Positions 16,487 to 25,008 of a stretch of 57,918 nt of DNA are shown piece after piece. The notes below the pieces were generated by a model. The model was not told where the DNA came from. It worked only from the letters and a program-made list of their open reading frames with translations, and made no database searches. Both the position numbers and the translations under genes were made by a program. The DNA is from an uncultured Mycoplasmatota bacterium. GTDB lineage: Bacteria; Bacillota_I; Bacilli_A; RF39; UBA660. The stretch is from contig CAOJEH010000009.1 in assembly GCA_948434005.1 (NCBI GenBank), forward strand, positions 1-57,918, given 5' to 3'. Every line of letters starts with the position of its first letter. Position 1 is the first letter of the stretch.

Positions 16487-17553
16487 TCATTATTAAAATT
16501 AGCATAAAGGCCTCTATTAATTTGCTCATCAAATATACATCTTTTATATAATGTTTTATAAATTTCAAAACATTTATTACAACTAATACATCTACTAGTT
16601 TCTTTATTCTTTAATTTTTCTATAAAATTATTATCTGCAATAAAAGCTCTACAGCATGATATTAAATCAATACCACTAAGAAGTGCATCATTCATTTGTT
16701 TTTCATCTCTAAAGCCTCCAACTAATATAATTGGAATTGATACTACGTCCTTTATTCTTAATGCATTATCTAAATAATAAGGCTTATTTTGTTTATATTT
16801 TCTGAAGTCTTCTCCACTAACTTCTATAGCACTAATACCGTCTTTTTCTAATAGTTTGCATATTTCTATTTGATCTTTTATAAAATCTATATTGTCATTT
16901 TTTAATGTTGAGTCTATTTTTACAGTTATTAAAAAGTTAGGATCTAATATAATATCATTAACTTTTGATAATATCTGATGTATTATTCTATATCTATTAT
17001 CAATAGAACATCCATATTCATCAGTTCTCTTATTATAAAATGGATTTAAAAACTCACTTAATAAATAACCATGGGCTAGATGAATTTGTACTCCATCAAA
17101 TCCTGTTTCTTTAGCTACTTTTATAGCGGATACATAACTATCTATACATGTATCAATATCTTTTTTAGTCATTATTTTAGCATTATCATTTCCACTAGGG
17201 CTGAGGGCTTTATCTCCAAATATTTTACTAGCTCTTCTACCTCCACAAGAAATTTGACAGATGATTTTTTGTCCATATTTATGAACTTCTTTTGTTAATT
17301 CTAATAACTTGTTATAGTTTTCTTTTTCATTTATACAAATATGTGTTAAATCTGCTCTTTGATTTTTTGATACAGCCATGTGGGAAGTTATAATTAGCCC
17401 TATACCTTGTTTGGCTAAATTTTTATATACATAAATATAAGCATCTGTTATTATTCCGTTCTTAGTTCCTAAATGTTCATTTGTAGCAGATCTAACTATT
17501 CTATTTTGAAGTTCAATATTTTTAATTTTAAATTTATCCCAAATACTTTTCAA
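16483..17553 (-). CDS. NADH:flavin oxidoreductase (Old Yellow Enzyme family) with Fe-S motif
   Basis: An FMN-binding TIM barrel: the start IWDKFKIKNIELQNRIVRSA, the catalytic region IHLAHGYLLSEFLNPFYNKRTDEYG and the phosphate-binding IILVGGF. A C-terminal CISCNKC...C pattern resembles the 4Fe-4S site of dienoyl-CoA reductase-type OYEs, but the further FAD/NAD domains are absent (356 aa). Start codon is TTG with AGGAG nine bases upstream. It follows an SDR gene by 28 bp, and the two may act on the same enone or enoyl substrate. Confidence 0.88.
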   Translation of the reverse strand: MKSIWDKFKIKNIELQNRIVRSATNEHLGTKNGIITDAYIYVYKNLAKQGIGLIITSHMAVSKNQRADLTHICINEKENYNKLLELTKEVHKYGQKIICQISCGGRRASKIFGDKALSPSGNDNAKIMTKKDIDTCIDSYVSAIKVAKETGFDGVQIHLAHGYLLSEFLNPFYNKRTDEYGCSIDNRYRIIHQILSKVNDIILDPNFLITVKIDSTLKNDNIDFIKDQIEICKLLEKDGISAIEVSGEDFRKYKQNKPYYLDNALRIKDVVSIPIILVGGFRDEKQMNDALLSGIDLISCCRAFIADNNFIEKLKNKETSRCISCNKCFEIYKTLYKRCIFDEQINRGLYANFNND

Positions 17554-17581
17554 TACTAAATTCTCCTATTTATATAAAATT

Positions 17582-18325
17582 TTATTGTAGTTTTAAACCA
17601 CCATCTACTCTAATAACTTCACCATCTATAAATCTAGCTTTATCTGATGCTAAAAATAGTACAACATCCGCGATTTCTTCTGGTTCTGCAAAACGTTTTA
17701 ATAATGTTTTTTCTTTTTCTTCTTGCAAATAGCTTTTAGGTAAATCGTCGTTCATACCAGTATCTACCCAACCTGGTGCTACTGCATTAACATTTACATA
17801 TGGAGCAAATTGAATTGCCAAGTTTTTAGTCAAATTTATAAGGCCTGCCTTAGACGCATCATAGTCAACACTATATGGATAAATAGTATCAATACCATTA
17901 GTAGATGTCATATTAATTATTTTTCCATATTTATTATCAACCATATGTGAACCTGCATATTTAGAAACTAAGAAAACACCAATCAAATTTGTATTTAATG
18001 TTTCTTGCCAATCTTTTATATTGTGATCTTCAAAATCATTATCAATAGCTATACCAGCATTATTAACTACAATATCTATATGACCATATTTATCAATTAT
18101 AGTATCAATCATTCTTTTTACATCTCTTTCCTTAGAGACATCAGCTTTTATACACATACAGTCAGCGTAACTAGAAATAATCTCTTCTATAACTTCTGCT
18201 TCTTCTTCATTACTTCTATAGTTAATTACTACATTAGCACCACATCTTGCAAAGCCAACTGCAATACTACGTCCAATACCTCTAGAAGATCCCGTTACTA
18301 ATACAACCCTGTCTTTAAAATTCAT
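17582..18325 (-). CDS. short-chain dehydrogenase/reductase (FabG-like)
   Basis: NAD(P)-dependent Rossmann enzyme: cofactor motif TGSSRGIGRS, NNAG near residue 90, catalytic Ser in NMTSTNG, YxxxK as YDASK, and PGWVDTGM. 247 aa, normal for the family. Close to 3-oxoacyl-ACP reductases, but the neighbours (OYE reductase downstream, unknown gene upstream) do not show fatty acid synthesis, so the substrate is open. SD GGAGAGTG before the ATG; the preceding gene overlaps it by 11 bp, indicating coupled translation. Confidence 0.9.
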   Translation of the reverse strand: MNFKDRVVLVTGSSRGIGRSIAVGFARCGANVVINYRSNEEEAEVIEEIISSYADCMCIKADVSKERDVKRMIDTIIDKYGHIDIVVNNAGIAIDNDFEDHNIKDWQETLNTNLIGVFLVSKYAGSHMVDNKYGKIINMTSTNGIDTIYPYSVDYDASKAGLINLTKNLAIQFAPYVNVNAVAPGWVDTGMNDDLPKSYLQEEKEKTLLKRFAEPEEIADVVLFLASDKARFIDGEVIRVDGGLKLQ

Positions 18326-19271
18326 TTATATCACTCTCCGAATTTAATCTATAACCATATTTATCCAGTATATAATCAAATGCTTTATTATACTCTTCTA
18401 CAGTTTCTTTTTTGCAATCAACTACACCTAAAGATATTTCATCACTATATGTATCTCTATATACACAATCATCATAGATAATTACTCCATCTAATAATTT
18501 ATTATATAATTCTAAATCATTTTTAATAAATTCTTCTTTTCTAATTAAATATATCTTATGAGTTTCAGATATATTTTTAGTTAATACTTTAAAGAAGAAG
18601 TTTTCTTTATACTTTTTATATTCTTCTTCAGTAAGTATAAATATATCTATAATATTTTGACCTCTTTTAATATTTAATAATTTTTCAGATAAATAATTAA
18701 TTTCATTTAAAGAATCATTATATACTTTTTCACTATAAAAACTTATTACTTTTTGAGTAAAATCTTCTTTTAAATTCCTATTCTTTTTAGATAACCAATG
18801 ATATGTATCACTAATAGAATCAAAACTAAATATCCAGTTATCAGTATTTTTCTTTATTTTAGTAATATCATAGATAATTCCATTATAATTATTACTGTTT
18901 TTTAATAAAGTATCTATTTGTTGTATAAATACTCTATAAATTCCATTTTGAAATAAATACTCTTTTTGAGCTTCGGTATAGTTATTATTATCATCAAGTA
19001 AATCTGTAATAATATAATTTATTATATTATTACTATTTTCAATAACACTTTTACTCTTATTTATAGAAATAATTGATATATTATTATTTATATCTAATTC
19101 TTCTAACTCAGAAATATTCCCAATATAAATTATATCTGTAATATCTTTTTCTATTTGAATACTATTAATATCTACAAATTGATAGTCTATACTTTCTTTT
19201 TCCATATAGTTTTCTATCGCATCAGTTAAATTGTTTTTATTTTGTGCTGTTACAATTACTTTATTTTCCAT
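18315..19271 (-). CDS. hypothetical protein, 318 aa
   Basis: No family recognised. Soluble, Asn/Ile/Lys/Glu-rich. The N-terminal 120 residues have alternating strand and helix like a Rossmann-type SDR domain without its glycine motif (VIVTAQNKNNLTDAIENY; ITDIIYIGNISELEEL), so it may be a degenerate SDR-like or KR-like structural domain; this is a guess. SD AAAGGAG before the ATG. Coupled by overlap to the SDR gene and part of the run GNAT - this gene - SDR - OYE. Confidence 0.75.
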   Translation of the reverse strand: MENKVIVTAQNKNNLTDAIENYMEKESIDYQFVDINSIQIEKDITDIIYIGNISELEELDINNNISIISINKSKSVIENSNNIINYIITDLLDDNNNYTEAQKEYLFQNGIYRVFIQQIDTLLKNSNNYNGIIYDITKIKKNTDNWIFSFDSISDTYHWLSKKNRNLKEDFTQKVISFYSEKVYNDSLNEINYLSEKLLNIKRGQNIIDIFILTEEEYKKYKENFFFKVLTKNISETHKIYLIRKEEFIKNDLELYNKLLDGVIIYDDCVYRDTYSDEISLGVVDCKKETVEEYNKAFDYILDKYGYRLNSESDINEF

Positions 19272-19295
19272 TATATTCTCCTTTAATAAATCGAA

Positions 19296-19739
19296 TTATA
19301 TATTTTTTATCATCTCAATATGCTTTATACCAGCTTCCATAAAAATATCAGAATCTTTAATATAACCACATTTTTCATAAAATTTATATACTTGATATTG
19401 TGAATCTAGCTTAATTATTTTTATTCCACGGTCTTTATAAAAGTCCTCTATATACTTTAGTACTTCTCTTCCAAGACCTAAGTTTCTATATTCTTTAAGA
19501 AAACAAAATCTTTGTAGTTTAACTGCATTATTTTCTTTATATAAACATCTTATGGTGCCTACACTTATATTTTTATATTTAATTAGAAAGTGAATACAAT
19601 CATTGTTTATAGAGTCATATAAATCTACTTCAATATCTTTTGATACACCTTGTTCTTTAGTAAAAACTAATTCTCTTATATTTAAACATATATTTAAGCT
19701 ATCTATATCTTCAACTTTTATTATTTCTAAATCTTTCAT
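19296..19739 (-). CDS. GNAT family N-acetyltransferase
   Basis: 147 aa. The N-terminal IRELVFTKEQGV...EVDLYD is the ElaA/YjcF-like signature and RFCFLKEYRNLGLGREVLKYIE is the acetyl-CoA binding (Q/RxxGxG/A-like) segment. Substrate unknown. SD AGGAG ten bases before the ATG. First gene of a minus-strand group leading to the unknown 318-aa protein, SDR and OYE genes. Confidence 0.88.
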   Translation of the reverse strand: MKDLEIIKVEDIDSLNICLNIRELVFTKEQGVSKDIEVDLYDSINNDCIHFLIKYKNISVGTIRCLYKENNAVKLQRFCFLKEYRNLGLGREVLKYIEDFYKDRGIKIIKLDSQYQVYKFYEKCGYIKDSDIFMEAGIKHIEMIKNI

Positions 19740-19816
19740 TTATGATAATCTCCTAACTAAAAATCTCCCTCTAAAGTACATACTTCACATCTAATTGAAA
19801 TTATAAATTTAATTTT

Positions 19817-20748
19817 CTATTTAAATACAACATTTTGTAATTTGCCAGTAGATAAAGCCACAACGTTATCACACCAAATTGTAACTAATCTATCAATTGC
19901 TTCTTTTGTATAAAATGCATAAGGAGCTGTAGCCATAATATTTCCCTTGTAGTCATACATCTTTTTCTCATTATCATATAATTCAAAAGCATAACTAATT
20001 TCTTCTTTTTCAGCCCTATTAAGAAGTAAATCATGATTATATAATTCCCTAGGGTTATTGACTACATTAATAAAACTATTACCATTCATTTTATTTATTA
20101 ACTCATCTGTAATTAATTTGCTTGTTTCCTCATTTGTAGCAAATGCCGGAAAAATAAAATCTGCTTCTTTGAATATAGTTTCTAAATCAACTTTTTTATA
20201 ATTATTTTGTTTTTCACTTCTATTCCAATAAATAACATTCATACCTAAAGCCTTACACATATCTGCTATTTTAGAACCTATTGTTCCAAGTCCAATAATA
20301 CCTACCGTTTTATTTCTTATTTCAGTTGTTAACATATATTGTGAATAATCCATTTTATAATCTGTCTTTGCTTGGATTGGAAATTTCTTTGCTAAACACA
20401 TCATAAGAAATATGCCATATTCGGCTACTGAATCAGTTGAATATTTTGGTATATTGCATACAACAATATTATTGTCTTTACAATAATCTAAATCTATCCA
20501 ATCAAATGCTGTTGTAGATAAACAAACTCCTTTTAAGTTTTTTATCTTACTTAAATGGTTCGCATTAATATCCCAATTATACCAATCTGGATCTACTACT
20601 AATATTTTTTCTTCTTCATCTATTAAATATGGTGCTTTATCTAAATCAAAAGTATCTTCCAAAAAGATTAGTTCCCCCCCCCTTGATTTAATTCTTGAAT
20701 TTGTTGTTCAGTAAAACTTTTTTTGTGATATGTTATATATAATTTCAT
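19817..20748 (-). CDS. D-2-hydroxyacid dehydrogenase, out of frame at a G9 tract (phase-variable candidate)
   Basis: NAD-dependent D-isomer 2-hydroxyacid dehydrogenase: dinucleotide motif GIIGLGTIGSKIA, AEYGIFLMM, and VNNPRE where the catalytic Arg region lies. A good start (AGGAGG then ATG at 20748) begins MKLYITYHKKSF, but nine Gs at codons 23-25 lead into AAC TAA, stopping after 26 codons. With ten (or seven) Gs the frame joins GELIFLEDTFDL and the complete dehydrogenase of about 310 residues. A TTG at 20662 could give a shorter product. It is either an OFF phase variant or an assembly length error in the homopolymer. Confidence 0.85.
20674..20682. repeat. C9/G9 homopolymer inside a coding region
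   Basis: Nine Cs on the plus strand (nine Gs in the mRNA) between codon 22 and the frame break of the dehydrogenase gene. One of only two such tracts in the window, striking in DNA this AT-rich. Confidence 0.95.
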
Positions 20749-20827
20749 TTTATTTTCCTCCTAAAAATACTATACAACTATATTACCATATATTATGCTT
20801 TATTTAAACTAAAAACAAGTATATTAC

Positions 20828-21838
20828 TTATAGTTCAACTATTTCTTTTACATATGCATATTTAGTATCTTTATATAGTTTTAAATCTTCATATTTTTCT
20901 TTTGAATCTTTGGATATTAAATCAACTCTTTTATTACCATACTTTGTATATACTAAAGGGATTGTATTTCTCTTTTTAGTTTCAAAAGAGATATAAAAAT
21001 TATTCTCGGGTAAAGCCTCAGTCTTAATTAAAACAGAAGCTTTATTAAAGTTTTTCCATGAAGCAAAATTTTTACTAAAGATACTTAAGATTTCTTCCTC
21101 TTTTTTTTCGTATAAATCGTCTAAGGTAATTAGATTTTTTTTGAAAGCTAATTTTACTATTTCTGAAATATACTTCATTACATATTTATCAGTATTCCCT
21201 TGTAATTCTTTGGCATAATTATAAACCATTGATACAAATTTTTCTGCAATCTCAATATCTTTAAATCCAATCTCTTTCTTATTATCTTCATTTTCTAAAA
21301 CGACTATATTATCATATACTTCTTTAATTTGTTTTAGAGAATGAGTATGTAACCAAATATAGCAAGTATGTAAAACACCATCAAGTCTATCAGTGCATAG
21401 TTTTGGTGATTTATTTTCTAAAATATTAAAACTTTGATAATCTATAAAGTCATCTAAAGATAAGTTATCTTCTTCTAAAAAACTTTTCATTTTTTTATCT
21501 TGTTTTATAATATCAATTATATTTCTTTCAGAGGATTCTTGTTCAAGATAATCTCCAAAAACGTAATCTATGCAATGTGCAAAACATGGTGTACCAATAT
21601 CATGAAATAGTGCCATAACAGTTTCTTTTTTATCATGAGTAAAATGCCAAGTCATATGCGCTACAACTAGGCTATGGTCAAATCTTGTATATTTAAATAA
21701 AGGTGAATAAAGTTTTGTATAATCACATCCACAAAATTGAGTTACATGTTTTAATCTATTTAAAGTATCAGTAGTTAAATATTTATCTATAAAATTAGGA
21801 TAATCATTATCAATAAATAATTTGATATATTCGTTCAT
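20828..21838 (-). CDS. HD-domain phosphohydrolase
   Basis: Metal-dependent phosphohydrolase of the HD superfamily: His55 in YTRFDHS, the HD pair His79-Asp80 in MALFHDIGT, and a further AHCIDYVFGDYL. This resembles the deoxyguanosinetriphosphatase-like/(p)ppGpp-hydrolase group in which CFAH and a later D complete the site. 336 aa from the ATG at 21838, which has AGGAGGTA before it. Substrate not predictable. Monocistronic, between the phase-variable dehydrogenase and an unknown gene. Confidence 0.85.
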   Translation of the reverse strand: MNEYIKLFIDNDYPNFIDKYLTTDTLNRLKHVTQFCGCDYTKLYSPLFKYTRFDHSLVVAHMTWHFTHDKKETVMALFHDIGTPCFAHCIDYVFGDYLEQESSERNIIDIIKQDKKMKSFLEEDNLSLDDFIDYQSFNILENKSPKLCTDRLDGVLHTCYIWLHTHSLKQIKEVYDNIVVLENEDNKKEIGFKDIEIAEKFVSMVYNYAKELQGNTDKYVMKYISEIVKLAFKKNLITLDDLYEKKEEEILSIFSKNFASWKNFNKASVLIKTEALPENNFYISFETKKRNTIPLVYTKYGNKRVDLISKDSKEKYEDLKLYKDTKYAYVKEIVEL

Positions 21839-21948
21839 TTTATACCTCCTTATTAATACTATCAATTTGATGTACTTTTATTGTATTACTAACTTTTTTA
21901 TTTCATTCATTTATAATTATCATAATTATGTCATGTATATATTTCTTA

Positions 21949-22854
21949 TTATTTTCTTACTCCTAATCTTGTTACTAATCTCTTTAATAAACTTTTATTA
22001 GGAGGGGAATCATTATAACTTGAGTGACATAGGTCTTGCTGACTCATATGCTTCACTTCAGAATTTAGTCTTTTCCTGTTATTGTATTCTTCAATTTCTT
22101 TATGTCGTTCTAAAGATTTCTCCGCTAAATATAATTTAAGTTTTTTTACCTTTTCTGGACTCATAATCATCTCTGTTGTTGGAGCACTATACATATCAAT
22201 AGATTTCTTATGTTTTTGATAATATTGGTATTTCCTATACTTTAACCATTTTTCTTTAAATTCATGATCAGGTTCTTTCAATTGCTCACTATCTATTTCT
22301 TCTTTTATACCATTCAGAGATAATCTAAAATTAATTTTACTAGAAAGTGGGTCAAATTCATTAGAAAATGCTAAATTCATATATAAATCACGCCACATAT
22401 CAGCATTTTTTTCTATTCCTTCTTCAATTGCACTAATATCCATTCCTATTGCTAATAAAGTATCAACAACGCCTTTTCTAAATGCATAATCACATTTAGG
22501 ACTAATCATGAATAATTCACCACCTAGTTTATTATCAATAATCCAGTTATCTCCACCTTGTATTATCCAATTTATTTGCCACTTTACAATTCGTTGTTCA
22601 TATTCACTTCTCAATCTATTAAAGTATGGTGAGTCGCTTATATATTCTTTTACTTCACTTTCACCTAATGAAAATAAATTGTATTTTTTCATAATTAAAG
22701 ATGCAAGCCAATCGACATCTCTTAAATGGCAAGGTAGATTAGCCTCTGAAACTGTTGATTCTCTCCTAAAACAATTACTTTTCCAACCACCACTTTTTGG
22801 AAAAAAATCTTTTAATATATTATCTAGATAATCATTTATTTCTGATTTTAGCAT
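21949..22854 (-). CDS. hypothetical protein, 301 aa
   Basis: No family recognised. The ATG at 22854 has AAAGGAGG before it. The protein is soluble with many aromatics; N-terminal segment with WKSNCFRRESTVSEANLPCHLRDVDWL (broken here as two short blocks: WKSNCFRRES and ANLPCHLRDVDWL), a middle helical region with WQINWIIQGG, and a basic, charged C-terminal tail from about residue 220. Its codon use is slightly less AT-extreme than neighbours. A structured RNA-like element lies upstream at 22935-23080. Confidence 0.72.
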   Translation of the reverse strand: MLKSEINDYLDNILKDFFPKSGGWKSNCFRRESTVSEANLPCHLRDVDWLASLIMKKYNLFSLGESEVKEYISDSPYFNRLRSEYEQRIVKWQINWIIQGGDNWIIDNKLGGELFMISPKCDYAFRKGVVDTLLAIGMDISAIEEGIEKNADMWRDLYMNLAFSNEFDPLSSKINFRLSLNGIKEEIDSEQLKEPDHEFKEKWLKYRKYQYYQKHKKSIDMYSAPTTEMIMSPEKVKKLKLYLAEKSLERHKEIEEYNNRKRLNSEVKHMSQQDLCHSSYNDSPPNKSLLKRLVTRLGVRK

Positions 22855-22934
22855 AATTGAACCTCCTTTACATATTATTTTATCACACATTCTATATTAT
22901 CTAATTATTAGTTTTGACTTTTTATAATTCTCTA

Positions 22935-23080
22935 AAAATATAAAAATCCCGAAAAGTAATCCGAGACTTATAAATGAAGCAAAAGTACCCTACCTCATTT
23001 GCATTGAGTAAAGACACCTATAATTTAAACGAACCTATTAGATTCGTATCATACACTCATGGTGCCTTAAGGAAGGACGT
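22935..23080 (-). ncRNA. structured RNA element of unknown type (candidate leader or ncRNA)
   Basis: Read on the minus strand there are three stems: ACGAATC/GGTTCGT (7 bp, loop TAATA), a long hairpin of nine plus four pairs (AGGTGTCTTTACTCA with TGAGGTAGGGTACTT, loop ATGCAAA) and a terminator-like TCTCG/CGGGA hairpin followed by T5, about 80 bp before the gene starting at 22854. It does not match a riboswitch class I can recall. It could be a regulatory leader for that gene or the 3' end of the SDR transcript. Confidence 0.4.
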
Positions 23081-23095
23081 TCAACAACTTTTTAA

Positions 23096-23821
23096 TTATT
23101 TTAAAGTAAATCCTCCATCAACAGTAAGAATTTGCCCAGTTATATAAGATGCCTCATCTGATAATAAAAAGTTTATAGCATTAGCAATTTCTTCAGAAGT
23201 TCCCATTCTTTTAATAATAGAAAAATCAGTAGTTGCTTTAGGATCCTCTCCTGTACTTGCAGTAAGGGGTGTATCAATAAGTCCCGGTGCTACAGCATTA
23301 ACCCTAATATTTTCACCAAAATATCTAGCAAATGACTTAGTTAAAGAAATTATTCCAGCTTTTGTAGCTGAATATATAGCATTATAAGGTTCTCCGATTA
23401 TTCCATCAACACTAGTTGTTGCAACTATGGAACCTTTTCTTGAAGTATCCTTAATTAAATTACCAAAGATTTTTAGAGTATTAAAAGTTCCTATTAAATT
23501 AACACTAATGGTTTTGTCAATGTTTTCTGGGGTTATATTATTGATATCGCATGGTAGTGGAATAATTCCAGCATGTGCAACAACTATGTCTAATCTTCCA
23601 AAGTTTCTTAAAATAAAATCTTTTAAAGAATTTAAATCATTAGAAGTTGAAATATCTGCCTTAAAATAATAAACTTCGTTTCCTGCAAAATTTTCTTTTA
23701 TAAAATTGTCATCAATTCCTTTATTATCATTTATAATAACAATATTATCTTCTGACAATTTCTTTGCTGTCGCAAGACCTATTCCTTGAGTGCTTCCAGT
23801 CACTAATACAACTTTTTTCAT
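23096..23821 (-). CDS. short-chain dehydrogenase/reductase
   Basis: NAD(P)-dependent SDR, 241 aa: TGSTQGIGLATAKKL cofactor motif, catalytic Ser in ATTSVDG, YxxxK as YSATK, PGLIDTPL and a GGFTL end. Substrate unknown; similar to FabG-like and glucose-dehydrogenase-like enzymes. The ATG at 23821 follows AGGGAGG. Transcribed alone from a promoter overlapped by a large inverted repeat (23877-23908), which implies specific repression. Confidence 0.9.
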   Translation of the reverse strand: MKKVVLVTGSTQGIGLATAKKLSEDNIVIINDNKGIDDNFIKENFAGNEVYYFKADISTSNDLNSLKDFILRNFGRLDIVVAHAGIIPLPCDINNITPENIDKTISVNLIGTFNTLKIFGNLIKDTSRKGSIVATTSVDGIIGEPYNAIYSATKAGIISLTKSFARYFGENIRVNAVAPGLIDTPLTASTGEDPKATTDFSIIKRMGTSEEIANAINFLLSDEASYITGQILTVDGGFTLK

Positions 23822-23876
23822 TTATTTCGCCTCCCTAACATTAAGATTATTATATAATTTGATTATCTCTATATGA

Positions 23877-23927
23877 AATAGTATATTGTTTTTTGACAAT
23901 ATACTATTGTATTTTCTAAATTGACAA
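23877..23927 (-). promoter_or_regulatory. SDR promoter with 13-bp inverted-repeat operator
   Basis: On the minus strand TTGTCA (23922-23927), 18-bp spacer, TATATT (23898-23903). A perfect inverted repeat AATAGTATATTGT / ACAATATACTATT (23877-23889 and 23896-23908, 6-bp centre) covers the -10 and the predicted start. Confidence 0.6.
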
Positions 23928-23945
23928 TAATTTAGTATAAAACTG

Positions 23946-23974
23946 TTGCATAAAGAACAAATGTTTGATAAAGT
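23946..23974 (+). promoter_or_regulatory. promoter of small peptide gene 3 (weak)
   Basis: TTGCAT, 17 bp, TAAAGT at the same distance from the ATG as in the other copies; the -10 is a poor match. Confidence 0.45.
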
Positions 23975-24035
23975 ATTTTTGGAACATTTAATAGTTGGGT
24001 GATGCCTCTTTTCTTCATAGAGAGGAGGTGATAAG

Positions 24036-24119
24036 ATGTCAAAAAAAGATTTTTTAATCTTCTCTTTGATTATCATTATCCTTTTACTTATAGTATTACT
24101 ATTTGTAATCTTAAAATAA
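24036..24119 (+). CDS. small hydrophobic peptide, type I toxin candidate (copy 3)
   Basis: A 27-residue relative of the peptides at 8904 and 9267: MSKKD head, about 20 hydrophobic residues and a terminal Lys. SD GGAGGTGATAAG; the leader CCTCT can pair with AGAGG over the SD. Leader TTGGGTGAT is complementary to ATCACCTAA just after the stop. It sits between an SDR gene and tRNA-Leu, facing the tRNA. The peptide and surrounding sequence differ greatly from copies 1-2, yet every regulatory part is kept, which argues that the whole locus is functional. Confidence 0.75.
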   Translation: MSKKDFLIFSLIIIILLLIVLLFVILK

Positions 24120-24225
24120 AAGAATCACCTAACTCAGCAATGATTTAGGTGATACCAATTCATTTGGCAACACTCAACATGCGATATTGAATGTTCCTTT
24201 TTTATTTTATGCAAGTTTCCTTGAC
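24114..24225 (-). ncRNA. antisense RNA to small peptide mRNA (copy 3)
   Basis: Predicted from the promoter at 24232-24260 and a terminator stem ATCACCTAA/TTAGGTGAT (24124-24132 with 24145-24153) followed by TCTTTTATTTT on the minus strand. Confidence 0.65.
24166..24203 (+). terminator. terminator of small peptide gene 3
   Basis: A long imperfect hairpin (GGCAACACTCAACAT with ATATTGAATGTTCC) followed by T6. Confidence 0.8.
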
Positions 24226-24231
24226 ATATTC

Positions 24232-24260
24232 ATAATAACATAAAAACGGCCTTTTGACAA
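24232..24260 (-). promoter_or_regulatory. antisense RNA promoter, copy 3
   Basis: On the minus strand: TTGTCA, exactly 17 bp, TATTAT. The -35 lies in the loop of the tRNA-Leu terminator. Confidence 0.7.
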
Positions 24261-24266
24261 GCCGTC
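24242..24266 (-). terminator. terminator of tRNA-Leu
   Basis: Stem ACGGC/GCCGT (24246-24250 with 24261-24265), 10-nt loop, T5 on the minus strand. Confidence 0.7.
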
Positions 24267-24304
24267 TTGTATTTCTACTCGAAAGTTCGAGTTTCATATC
24301 AATC

Positions 24305-24391
24305 TGGTGCCTGAGGTCGGACTTGAACCGACACGGTATTGCTACCATTGGATTTTGAGTCCAACGCGTCTACCAATTCCACCACTCAGGC
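24305..24391 (-). tRNA. tRNA-Leu (anticodon CAA)
   Basis: 87 nt with an encoded 3' CCA (24305-24307). Acceptor stem GCCTGAG/CTCAGGC, discriminator A, anticodon stem TTGGA/TCCAA with loop CTCAAAA giving CAA (reads UUG), a long variable arm typical of class II tRNA, and the TTCAAGT T-loop. Confidence 0.97.
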
Positions 24392-24423
24392 ATATATAAA
24401 TTATATCATAAAAATAAAAAGTA

Positions 24424-25008
24424 TCAAGATGATACTTCATTTTCCTTATACTTAGATGTGTATAAATCTGTTTCTTCTTTATCTTCTTTCTCTGCTTCTT
24501 TAATAAAGTTTGACATATCCGGTAATGCCTCTATATTAGGTAGACCAAAGTAATCTAAAAACTCACTTGTTGTTTCATATAAAATTGGTCTACCTGGCAT
24601 ATCACTTCTACCGACTTCTTTAATAAACCCTTTAGCAACTAATTTTCTTATCATTTGAGAACTAGCAACACCTCTTAGCTTATCAACTTGAATTCTAGTT
24701 ACTGGTTCATTATAAGCAATTATAGCAAGTGTCTCTAGTGCTGCTTGACTTAAAAAGTTAGTAGTTGGATTTTCGATTAGTTTTTGATAATACTCTTTAT
24801 GTTCAAACTTTGTTGTAATTTTAAATCTATTACCTAAAAAGTCTATTCTTAATCCTCTATCATCTTCTTCATATCTAGATTTTAGTTCCTTTACTAAATT
24901 CTTTGATTCATCTTCATTTATTTCTAATACATCCTTTATTTGGTCAAATGTAAGACCCTCTTCACCTACGACAAATAAGAGTCCTTCTAATATTGCTAAT
25001 TTATTCAT
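24424..25008 (-). CDS. scpB: segregation and condensation protein B
   Basis: Winged-helix subunit of the SMC-ScpA-ScpB condensin that organises and segregates the chromosome. 194 aa with EGLLFVVGEEGLT at the N-terminus, the central LSQAALETLAIIAYNEPVTR and the LVAKGFIKEVGRSDMPGRPILY signature. It starts within the scpA stop (ATGA overlap), the usual coupled order scpA-scpB. The C-terminal 30 residues are acidic and variable. Confidence 0.97.
   Translation of the reverse strand: MNKLAILEGLLFVVGEEGLTFDQIKDVLEINEDESKNLVKELKSRYEEDDRGLRIDFLGNRFKITTKFEHKEYYQKLIENPTTNFLSQAALETLAIIAYNEPVTRIQVDKLRGVASSQMIRKLVAKGFIKEVGRSDMPGRPILYETTSEFLDYFGLPNIEALPDMSNFIKEAEKEDKEETDLYTSKYKENEVSS

Noticed and set aside
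19817-20748. Calling the dehydrogenase a plain pseudogene
   Set aside because: The only lesion is the length of a G9 tract; all motifs are intact and ten Gs restore the frame, so phase variation or homopolymer error is more likely.
22935-23080. 6S RNA, SRP RNA or a standard riboswitch
   Set aside because: No closing stem with central bubble, no SRP loop motif and none of the riboswitch signatures that I know.
23822-24076. An 84-codon minus-strand frame opposite small peptide gene 3
   Set aside because: No SD, no similarity, and it runs through the SDR promoter and the toxin locus; treated as chance.
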